The translations under genes were made by a program, and so were the position numbers. From the NCBI RefSeq assembly GCF_000006565.2, contig NC_031472.1, positions 248,001 through 312,000 on the forward strand: 64,000 nucleotides of DNA, given 5' to 3'. This DNA is from Toxoplasma gondii ME49. Its lineage: Eukaryota > Apicomplexa > Conoidasida > Eucoccidiorida > Sarcocystidae. Numbering within the stretch: the first letter of the stretch is position 1; each line of letters starts with the position of its first letter. Below are positions 12,148-23,800 of the stretch, piece after piece. A model generated the notes under the pieces. It saw only the letters and a list, made by a program, of their open reading frames with translations, ran no database searches and was not told the origin of the DNA.

Positions 12148-13731
12148 ATTTCTCGATGCCGTTCAGCCTCCAAAGGCCTACCAAACCGCTTCAGGTTTAG
12201 AGTTTGTGCCTGTGATTTCCCAGTAGTAAGATCCGTGAGCAGCGAGGCTGAATAACATTGTGCAGCCAAAAACGGAATGCCATTCAAGTTCCATTTGAGT
12301 CAGCATAGAGTTCTCAAATTCTGCTTCCAAAACATCAAAACCTCTGCTTTCCTCTGGCTTTAAAAACGCGCTTGACTGACGAAATTGGACTCCTTCGTAA
12401 GATGAGCACATCGTGACCTGGGTACTGGGGGCTCCACTTTGACAACAGCGTTTGCGCGAAACAACAGTCTTCTGACAGGGTAGAAATGTGCAAGCGATCA
12501 ATTACTAAACTGTTTTCACAGCCGTTCGTTTAGGCTTCTACGAGTTTAACTCGACAGAAATCAACAGCCGAGCTAGAAAAGATCTCCAGACTCTCGGAAT
12601 ATCAGATGGATGCTCCACTAGTTTGCAGTTTAGTTTTCGTACGCCTAGGTCGAGACACGCGAACCTTGAGAAGACTCGTTGTGACCAGCAAAGGTGGTGC
12701 GTGACGGAGGGGCTGGAGGATGCGCAGTGTCTTTCTCGGAGGCCATATCCAGTTGAAATCAGCGCTGGTACCCTCGATCGTACCCGATAATCAGTTGTTT
12801 CCATTCCGTATTGCTCTTTGCGCGCGCATGCATCCGCGCGAAAAACGCAGCCATACAACACGCTGCACACGAACTAGCTTTTCTCCAACGTCTGTGATTC
12901 CTCTGAAAACTCTGAATCCTACAGTAGCTTAGCCAGTCGACAAAAACGGGCAACAACTACGGAATCTAGTACAGAAGAGATTTTATGGAAAAACGGTTGC
13001 TCTCGGGAAGACGCTGTAAATATGTGCTACGTCAACTGCCTCTCAAACCCAGTTTCAAATGTGATACCACGATACCCTCTTTACTGACGTTGGTTGGATT
13101 CCAGAGCGGTTGGCACTTCATTCAATCAGGATCGGAAATTGGAGAACTATCCCGAGTTTTGTAACCCTTCTAGCATCCAGCCTGAGTAAAATCGAGATGT
13201 GGTCTGGCCGCGTTTTAAACCAAAAGGGGTTTTCAAAGAAACCGTGTTTTCATCGCGTGCCAATGGTAGATGTTTACTTTTGTTATATCCGAAGCAAACC
13301 TGGGTCGAAGCGAGTGTTATCAGCATGAATGACCCGTGTCGGATTGAAAAAAAGTCAACTTTCGGCTGCGCTCGGGGTGGAGATAGGGCAATCTACACGC
13401 GTGTCTGACAACCACGGGCACTGTAGATCCGAGGGCGGACACCACCGAGTAGCCTCTAGATGCTTTCCTCACCGTATTCGACAACTAAACTAATTGCTTA
13501 AGGGAACAGTTTGGCTTGCTTCTTTCTCCAGCCCAATCAGAAATCTCAACTGTGCAAACCCACACAGAAAGTGCCGCAGCAACTATACTCCAACCACGTC
13601 CGAAGCTCCATAAATTACTAGTTTTACCTAGACCGTGTGTTTCTGACGACAAATTCGTTGTTGCCCCTTCTGGGATTTGGCATCTTCCCTAAGATTTTGC
13701 TTCGGGTCCTGACCGTCCACTGAGCAGCGAA
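12148..13731. other. Intergenic, no gene seen
   Basis: Sequence between the probable end of the CAP gene and the first candidate exon of the CFAP74 gene. It may include the 3' untranslated region of the CAP gene; an alternative last exon could start after TTTTCACAG near 12520. No other coding signal stands out. Confidence 0.4.
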
Positions 13732-13946
13732 ATGGAAGGTCCACTGTGTCATCGCGATAGCCGCACTTGCCGTAGGGAATATTTGACAGACAGCGATGAC
13801 GACTGCGTCGAAAACTCTTGTTCTCCGGCTCCTCGTGCTCCGCACGCCCGAGGAAAAGGCGCTGTTCGATCGTCTTCAATCCCGGCTATACCATCTTCAG
13901 AAGTGTCAGTGTCTATAAATGAGTATCGCCGTAGAAAGGAGGAACG
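13732..13946 (+). other. Possible 5' exon of the CFAP74-like gene
   Basis: An open stretch starts with ATG, encodes a polar, Ser- and Asp-containing segment of about 71 residues, and ends at a good donor (GAACG|GTACGT, phase 2). It could join in frame to 14107, after a poor acceptor (TTGCCAAG), to give a longer N-terminus for the CFAP74-like protein. Without transcript data it may equally be untranslated leader or chance. Confidence 0.35.
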
Positions 13947-14083
13947 GTACGTGTGCGTGGAGTTCATTTTCTGTGTAAGAAACAACTGTCGTGACGAACA
14001 ACCAAAGTAAACGCATTTGGGAAGCAGACAGACAAACTCAAAGTGTCGGCAGCATCAGCCAAAACAGCTGAAGGAAAGCGGAT

Positions 14084-17000
14084 ATGGCAATACACATGTT
14101 GCCAAGCAAGCCTGCCCTTTCGCATCTTGAGCAGCACCAATTTCTACTAGATGCAGACGATCCTTTCCGCAGGAGCGGGGCTCTCTCGTGTCATCAGCTC
14201 AATGCCATCGAAGCATGGATCACAGTGTTGCAAGATGCCCCTGAACAAATAGAACGTGAACTGTCGTTGAGTTGTCCTGTGGTATATCCAAAAGTGGAAT
14301 AAAACAAGAGGCTTCCGACAGACCAACTGTTCGGTAGTTGTGAGACCACTCGTATTTTAGGTGCCGAGTCCCCCGAGTACTTCTGTCCTTGTGGGTATAG
14401 CGTTGACAATGCAGCAAACGTCTTTCGTCCAGGATCAGCCCCCACTCAGTGTCAGGGGTCAGCGTCTTCAGCAGCCGATATGTGGTGTTCGCCGCCATGC
14501 TCCAAAACCAGCAGGCAGTATCAGCTTTTACTTAAAAGGGTGGAAATACACTGTAGGAGAGTCACCACATGCCAGAGTCTTCCCTGAGTCCATTAGGTAC
14601 ACCAGATGAACGGGGACTCGTCAAGTGTTCGAGATGCATACGGCGTGTACTCCCAGTTATGCGTGGCATCCAGCCTTTCTTGTTCAGGAGAAGACAAAGC
14701 GCTGAGGATGAACAGACTGAAAAAGAGCAGCGTCTCATGGCTCGGGCGAAGCGCCTCGTCCAGTTCGCACAGTCTCTCGACAAGGCGACGAGTGAAGTTG
14801 CCTCGTGCAGTGAAAAGAGTCGGAAGAAACGAGCAGAGCAGCAAGAGCGACAACGTGGTGAGCCGAGGAAGTGGCAGCCGCTCATCCGTCGGTCAAAAAT
14901 GATGACACTTGTTCGCATTTGTGGCTTCCCGAAACCGGTGACTTCCCCGTCTCGTTTTTCCTGTTTCACTCGGCAGCCACCGCACGGAGGCAGAATCGTC
15001 CCTGCTCCAGTGTTAAAAACGCGCTTCTATCACCGGTCGGAATTGCTTGAATTTCCTAGCGCAGCCTAGCGACTCAACTCGGCAGAACAAGCGACAAACG
15101 CGTCCAGCTAGAGAGTGTCTCCTGTGGCACAGAGCCCCGGACGACAGGCTGGAGACAGAAAACTCCGTGTTCGTTTCCCTGTTTCCTGTCCATCTAAAGC
15201 GTTTCACATCGCTGTAGTGGCCTCGTTGTCACCGATGCCGGCTTTCAGTTCTTCCTGGCCATGTCAGAATCTCCTTTTTGCCGACCTTTTCAGCTGAGGC
15301 CTTGCGCTTGATGGGCATCGGACAAAGCCCTGCCGAGGTGTTCAAGATCCAAGAGGTTCAGACTAGAATGAGACGAAAAGCCCAGGCGCTCGCACAGGCG
15401 CAGCAGCGACGAAGCGAAATCCTTGCCGAGCGCTTGGCAGACGAAGATAAGTGGCAGGAAGCGGCTGAAGACCACCAAAGGCAGAAGCGAGAATCGGAGA
15501 AACGATTCCAGGAAGAACTAGGTCCGCAGACAGCACGTGACGGAGGAACGAGAGACAGACGAGTCTAAACAGCTGAGAACTTTCACCTCTCCAGAGCGTT
15601 TAATGTGAAGCAATCATCGTTACAAGCAGTGTGTGTCTGAGAAATAAACCCCCAAGATTTTCCAGAGACTGTGACAGCGCCTCACAGGGCGGCCCCCTTG
15701 TTCTTGTCCAAAAAGCATTGCGAATCAACTTTTTCCGGATCAGTTGCCTTTCCAACAGATTAAGTGAGAGAAATAACTCAGAGTTGGACTGTGTCTAGGT
15801 TTCACAACCCCAGGTAGAGAACTGCAGTCGATTCTCAAGGAACAGAGTTCCCGCTGAAGACTCAAGTGCGTACGCACTCTACAAGGATTGCTTCTGCCCA
15901 TCTGTGCATCTCAGTCGGTCCTCGGTCCTCGTCAACTGAGAGCCTCTCCGTCTGTTGTAGACACGATATCACTTCGGTCCATCATTTGAATCAAATTCTC
16001 CGTAGGCACTCTGCGTCAGAAAGAAGTTTCCAAATATCTGCGGAAGATGACCGGCGTCGAAGATCCGTCCGCCGTCGCCTCGACAGCGACGGAAGGAGGG
16101 AACTTGGTTTTCGCGAGTTCTCTGATTCGCAAAAACGTCGCGACTGTGCAGTCCTCTCTGCATCCTTCTCGCTCACACGGGACGCGGGAGGGCACTCCCT
16201 CGAGCGCCCCGCGGGCCTCGCGTTTCACGTTCGCCGGAACCGACGACAAAGAGTCTGGGTGAGGTTCTCTCCTCAACTCTGCCCAGGAAAAGCTGCTCAA
16301 GCACCCGTTGAACGCAGCTCTCCAACCACCTCTCTCCACGTGTCACAGGCTTCAGACGAATGATCCTAGGTCGACGCGCATTCGTAACTCACCCTCAAGT
16401 CGCCGGCGTTTCGCAGTGCTGCCGATATGGAGGCGGTGAAACTCTCTCTCCGAGCTCTCATTCCGGCAATGTGAGCGCTGCCCGGTGCATAGATTTTCCT
16501 CCACTTTCAGAGGAGACGGGGAACTCGTGTTCTGTGTGTGTGTGTGTGCCTCGTCGACCTCTCGCGTTTTCATTTTTTCCAGGGAAACGGCGTCACTCGG
16601 CCGCAGAGCGCAGTTTCACTGGGAGCCCAAACTCAGCAAATTCGAGGCGCAGAGTCTCCGACGTTCTCTCGACGCCCAGAAGCGACGCGTGCTGCGCGGG
16701 GAAGTTCAGCGAGTCGCCGGAAAAGTCCACGAAGGTCCGAGTTTCCGGGCGCGACCAGAAAAAATTCACTTTGAGAATTTCGAGCCTGACCAAGTGTACA
16801 GGAAAACGGTCGAAATCACAAACATCAGCTTGACGTTCAACACCTTCCGCATTGGTCCACTCCCAGAAGAACTCCGGGACGTCATCGACGTGGACTTCGT
16901 CCCTCCCGGACGCATGTCTGCCGGAACGACAACCAGTTTCACCGTCACATTCTCGCCGAAAAGAAATGCAGACATTTTCTCGAAACTCTCGATTCTGGCG

Positions 17001-17268
17001 CCCACGGGCCCCGAAGAATTCCCCCTCCTGTGCTCCACGAAAAAAACTGTTCTAACTTTCTCCCCGCCGCTAGTGGACATCGCCGACTTCGTAGCCAAGG
17101 CCAGAGAGGAAGACGAATCGACCTCAGAGGCACTCGGTCAGAACGAAACCGACACAGCAGAAGCGAAGCCTCTCGACCCCGGTAAACAGCATGTTGTCAC
17201 GGGGCATCGGATCTCCTCACATGGACATCTCAGTTGAGCATCACGATTCTATCTCAACTGTCTAGCTG

Positions 17269-17304
<36 letters not shown>

Positions 17305-17819
17305 ATACGTAGATGAAGGTATCATTGGCGACACCTTGAGGAGTTCAAGCATATAGATTTGTGTGGCGTCTCCACTTTCATGTATATATCTGTAAAGTTG
17401 TATCTGTTAATGCATGCACAGCTATATCTGTATAGATAGAAGGCTTCTACATGTTTTATGTTTGCCTCCTCGCTTGACCGATTCCTTCCGTTTGTCCAAG
17501 ACGAGGACACACGCCTCGTATTTACATCTTTTCGGCAGTTCTTGTGTCGGTGCTGTCTTCTGATCCTGAAATGCATCTCTCTCCTCGAGCATCCAGCCTC
17601 AAACATGCACTGAAAAACCTTAGCCGCAAGACTGCCGTTCCCCTCGCGGGGCTGGGTTGCGCATACATACACACACACGTACATGTACATGTATATTTAT
17701 ATGTTTACGCAGACATCCACATATATATATATATATATATATATGTAGGTTTACCCAGAGATCCATACATATATGCATATCTGTATATATGTAGGTTTAC
17801 GAAGATATCCATATGCATA

Positions 17820-17874
<55 letters not shown>

Positions 17875-20800
17875 GTGTGAGTATTTCGATGTGAGCACTT
17901 GTGTACATGTGGGCATATGCGTTCTAGGCAGGCGTATGTAAATTTGCGATCCTGATGGTCATCCGTGAAGGCTCTCGCGTTTGTTGCCTTTGCGTTTCGC
18001 AGACGCGCAGCGCCTGGAGTGTGAAGGAATCCCCGCGGCGTCTTCTTCTGGAGAGGAACCTGCGGCTCGACTGCTCTCTCTAAACATGGGAGAAGTTCAG
18101 CTGGGAGAAGTAGGCAAGTGCTCGCTGCGAATTCGGAACGAAGGCGCCTTAGCTTCTCAGTATCTTCTTCTGCCTCTCGTCTGCGATGTCTGCAACTTCA
18201 CCTTCCCTCTCTCGACTCGCTTGGAGAACTCCTCTGGGCTTCCTCGCCCCCATGAGGACCGACCGCACCTGCCGTCGCCTGCCTTTTCAATCCAGCAAGC
18301 TGGCGACGCCGAAGGCGACACCGAACCTGCTTCTTCAACTTCCTCAACGTCTTCTGCAGCTTCTTCGGCGTCTCCGTCTTCCACGCCTCCCTTCTGTCCG
18401 GGTGGGGAGAGGGAATCCGAAAGCAGAAAGTGGAATGCAAGCGAAGGAGAGAGGAGGGGCGCCAGTGCCAGTCGAATGTCTTCCTCAGTCGCCTTCTCGG
18501 ACGCATGCGAACTGCCGGAGACTGTGAGAATGGTTTCAGCAGACACACTGGTGACTTCGGAATCGTTCGAGAGCGGCGCAGTCGCAGCTTCTCCAGACCT
18601 TTCGAGTCTCTTGAATCAGTGGAGCTACGATGCCATGAATCTCCGACACTTGGTCCTCGAAAACGCCCGCGCCTCCTTTCCTCCGAGAACCACCACCGTC
18701 ATACGATTCAGCTACGCCCCGTCGGAGCCAGGTGACTTTTACGCGCTTTTCCTCCTCAAGACGGAGAACGCCCTCGTAAGAATAAGACACAAGACCATTC
18801 GCTACAGAGACGGAGAAGGAGAAGGCCCGTGAGGGAGAGTGACCCGAGTTGCTCCTTAGAGGTCATTTCGTCGGTTTTTTGAAGAGAGAGATACATTGTT
18901 CTTTTCTCTCCCTTTTCCTCTTTCCTCCCCCCTTCCTCCCTTCTCTTCCTCTCCCTTTTCCCCCTTCTCTTTCTCGCGGTCTCTGTATAGGTCGTCCACC
19001 TCGGTCGCTGTTTCTCACCTCGCTCCTCCTCTCCTTTTCGTTCTTTGTTTGCCTCTTGAGCCCAGCATATCTGTCTCTCCTTATGGCCCTCATAAATGGC
19101 TGTTCATGTGCCTCTCCAGTTCTCAAATCTTTAGTATCCTCCTTCCGGTCGGTCGCGGTGTCTCGTCACCTCCCTCTGCCCTCGTCTTTGCTTCCTCCAA
19201 CCTGTCGCAGGCCGCCCACCTCGGCGAAGCTGCGCTCTTGATTTGTGTTGCTTGTCTTTTTTTTCGAACGACTCTCAGATCCGGGACCGCCTGGTGGCGG
19301 TGCGGTGTCGATGCATGCCTCCACCGATTTCAGTTGAGTCTGCGCAGCACGACTTCGGCGTATGCACCTTCGAGAGGTCTTACTCGCGACAGCTGTCTCT
19401 CTACAATTCGCAGAACTCGGCCATGAAGGTCTGGGTCGCCTCGCCGTCTCTGATCGCCGACGGTGAGCTGAGCATAGAGCCGCAGTCTTCCTTCATTCAG
19501 GCTCGAGGGCGGCTGACGCTCACGGCAACCTTTCGTCCGACGGTGGAGTTCTTCAACAGATTTCCCCAGTTCGTCCGCGAACTCGACGCAGAAATCCGGC
19601 AGAAACACCCGGGCTCTCTCGCCTTTTGCATTCTCGTCCGGATCGAAGGCGCAGACCAAGTTCTCCCCGTCGAAACGACGCTCACAGGTGAGACAACGGA
19701 GACAGAAGGAACGAAGAGATAAAGCAGCGGGAGGGGATGGGGTTGTGGGGAGAGACAGAGAGACATCGACCGAAGGAGGGACAGAGATCGGGCAAACAGT
19801 GGGAGAAGAGAGTCAGGACAGCGGCGAGGACAAGCCACAGAGGAACAACAAGGAAGGGAGATCTCGAAAGCGAAACATCCCGAGGAAAAACAGCCAGGAT
19901 GAGGAACGGTGTCTTCGCCCCTGTGTATGTGGAAAGTTCTCACACTCTCTCGAGGATGTGGAGCTCGTTTCTGTCAATTTTTCGTTCTCCGTGCATGCAC
20001 TCAGCGGAGAGCCGTGTGTTTTGGTAGACCGTTGATTGCTTGAGTACAGCGTTGAGTCAAAGGCGCAGGCTTTTGGATTCTCATGCCCACTCCAAAAGAA
20101 CTCGTTCCTCTTCCTCGTCCGCCATGCGGCTTCTGTGCAGGAATGGTGACGCGGAAAGAGCTTATGCTGTCTCCGCCATCTCTCGACTTCGGTGACTGCT
20201 GCGAAGGCTCGGCTGTGTCCATACCGCTCGTCCTCTTCAATCCTTCGCTGTTGCCAATGGAGTATGCGTTCTGTCGACTTCATCGAGACCTGTCGGTGTT
20301 CGTCGCCTGCGACGCCGACCATCTCTGTTCCAGCTCTTCTGTCGCTTCTCTCGTCTCAGCTGCTTCTTCTCCCTTCCTCTCTCTTTCCTCTCCTTCCTCC
20401 TCTTCTCCGTCTTTATCTTCCTTTTCTTCTTCTGCCTCTTCCTCTGGCTCCTCCGCTTCTCCTGCTTCTTCCCTTCCGCCCTGGGTCGCTTCGTCTGCGG
20501 CCGCTGGGTCTCCCTCCTTCTCTCCAGCGTTTCTCGCGGAACTCGAGGAGAAACAGTTTCTCCCGCAGAGTCGTCTCTCGCACTGCCTGCGGGGAGATCA
20601 CGGGTGCATGCTTCCAGGCGAGATCCGGAAAGTCATTCTCGTGTACACTCCGAACAAGCATTCACCCGAGAGCTCCACATTCGGAGGCCTGAAGGTCGAC
20701 GCCTCGGGTGAACGAATAGACAGCTTCGTGCTCCGGACGCTGGTGGGAAGCCAGGCTGCGACGGAGACGCGGATTTCTTGGAGAGCTTCTCCGGCACCCG

Positions 20801-23800
20801 CGAAAGTCTCTTTTGCGCCCTGCGCGTCGCTTCGTCTGCCGGCGGTGCCTGTAGGTGAGTCCGTCTCCGACGCAGTCTACATGCGACTTCGCTCTCCCCT
20901 TCCCTCCAACAGACTCACAGAGGCGAGCCAGAAGTCTGCCAGCCTTCTCTCGACGTCTGCGAGTCTTGGGTCCGGTGCTTCGCCCATCCAGCTGTCGTCG
21001 GCTTTCACGAAACTCCGTTCAGCTTCTCCAGGCCCAGTAAAGCGGGAAGCGAAGGAAGCGAAACTCTGCGGAGGCGATGGGCATCTATCGGTGCAGATTC
21101 TCGCGCCGCCCTTTGCACTCGCAGCGCTCCGGTTCAATCCCTCTTGCTTCGTCCTGTCTCCGACAGAACCTACGCAAAGAATCGCTGTCTCCTTCACCCC
21201 AGAAAGGACCTATATGCGGCCCACACTGGCGCCTGTCTCCTCGCCGTCTCCCTCTTCCCTCGCCGACGCCGAGGCTCCTCCTCACTCTCCAGGAGAAGTT
21301 AAAATGCGAAAAGAACACCACAGAGAAAAGGAGGAGAAAAAGGAGGAGACATCCGGGGATCCGTTGGCTGTTGCCGGGAGCGAGAAGATCCGAGAACAAG
21401 CGCTGAACGAAAGAGGCAGGAAAGCTCTCAAGTTCGCTGACGAGTTGCGATGCGCGAGCAAGGCTCCGAGGGATGCGAGCGCGCTCGTAGGTGGGGAGAG
21501 AGACGCGGAGGACCACAGAGACGGCCCAGAGGAGGAGGCCATGCTCTTGAAACAAGTCCGCGAGTACGGCGGCGTTCGCTGGATGTCGAGTCTCCTTCCC
21601 TCGCCCGTGCCGCCGAACGAGGAAACGTTCGCGACTGATGCGGATCAAGCAGAGACAGAAGAACGCGCTCTGGAGAGAGAGAAACAAGCAACTGCATGCG
21701 CTCACGCACAGTGGCTCGTCCCGGTCAGGTGCCGCCTTTCGAGGGCGACCGAGGAGGACGAGTTCTTTTCTTTCCTCCAAGTGAGTGAGCTGGAGAGTCG
21801 CCAACAAGCGACATGTCTGAGGCTTTTGCCATCGAAGGTGCCGGACAGATCCACATACATTTACACAGACATCTCGACGCGTTCCCGTATTTTCTTTCTT
21901 CTTATTCATCCAAATATACATGCTCATTCATCCTTTTTCATAAAGTTCCACACACATTTACATATATATATATATATGTATATGCATATATATATATATA
22001 TATATATATACATTTGTAGATGTATATGGATGTGCAGAAGAGCTGTTAACGTTCGTACAATCCATAGTTTGTTTCTCTCTGCCCCCATCGCCATGCATTC
22101 GACTTTGCGCCCATGCAGAGAAGCGCATAAAAAAACTTCTTTTTCTCCACTCCTTCCCTATGCGCTGCCCATTCTCCTCTTCTCTCTTCGTTGTTAAATT
22201 TCCTCTTTTCACTCTTCTCCCTCCCTCTTTTTCTCGGTCTGCCGTTCGACTCTCCTCTCTCCTCCCCGAGTTCGTTTCTCCGCACTGTTTCTCCATTTTC
22301 TCCGACTCTCTGAGTCCCCCCTTTTCGCCAGCGCCTCGTTCGCTCCTCTCCACTTCTTCTCTCTCCTTCTTCTCTGCACTTTCGTTCTCTCTCTTCTGTC
22401 CAGTCCCGCTGTCCTTTCCATCTTTGCTTTTCTTGCCGTTTCCTCTCTTCAGGTCTCGACATGCGCGACGCCTGCACTCGTTTCGGCCTCGCCTGCCGTG
22501 TTGGACTTCGGCGACGTGACTGTGGGGGCCTCTGCGCGTCTGCGGTGCAAGTTGGAGATCTCCGAGGCTCTTTCGAGCGCGAACAGTTCGCTCTTTTCGC
22601 AGCAGTCTGGGTCGTCGGCTTCGTCCGCGTTCGCGCCTTCAAACACTGAAGCATTCCTCGCTCTCAAGGCGGAAGAACTTCCATTCTCTTCGTGCTTCGA
22701 GCTCGTCAGCGCCCTGCGACCTCTCTGCCCGGCGAGGCCGGTCACTCTCTCTGTCGCCTTTCACCCACGGGCGCCGCAGGTAGAGAAGAGTCGAGAGAGA
22801 AGAAGGAGGCGCAAAGGGAGAGGAGAGGAGAGCGGCAGAAAGAGAACCGCAGAACAAAGGGAAGAGAAAGGAAGAAAGAGAAGAAGGGAAAGGGCATGGA
22901 AAACAAGAAACCACAGAAACGTCTCCGGGGGTTCAAACCCAAAGCCTGGCTCGCAGAACTGGAAAATCTTCGTACATCTCTACATCGAGATCCGGTGTAA
23001 ACAGACCTAAATCCAGATTTCAACACACATACATTCCGCACAGAGACTCCCTAAATACGCAGCGTTTTACCTCCCAGTTAAGATGGAGATGCTCCTGGAT
23101 GCATGCACCGCGATGCGTCATCCAATGCACATCGACGGTGACACAAACAAGTGGGCAAACGTACTGACCTCGACTCACACAAATATATATATATATATAT
23201 ACATGTATATGTGTGTGTATACATATTGGTCCAAATTCGTCTGTGTACCTGTAAAACCGTGCTATACTTGTGTGTGTGTGTGGGTATCTACCGACGTACA
23301 GCTCCAGAATTATATGTTTGAGTATCGTTGCGTAGCCGAACATGGCACTGCTTTTATCTCGATACGAGCGCGCAGCATATGCACGCCTCTGTGCGCCTGT
23401 CGCCGAGTTCTTCTCTCTTGAATTTCAAAAACTTTCTCAGAGCTACAGAGCGACGCTTCGCCTCGTCGGGCCGTTAACGCGGCAGTCCGTGGAGCTTCGC
23501 GGCCGAGGCATCCGAGCAGAGATGGTTGTGTCCCCGCCTGACCGAGACCTTGACTTCGGCGCCGTGTTTGTGCCATCGCAACCTGGAAAAGGTACGTTTT
23601 TGAAAGAAGGAAAGAACGACAGGGACGGCGAACCGCGAGGGCCGCCGCCGGTTTCTCGACAGAAAAGCCTGTTCAGCGGCCAAAACGCGTCCCCTGGACG
23701 ATTCAAGGGCGGAGGGAGGCCTACAGGCTGCGTCTCAGTCATTTTGCCCTCGTGGGTGCCTTTTTTCCATGAGTCCCTGTTCTCTCGTTCACTGACTTTC

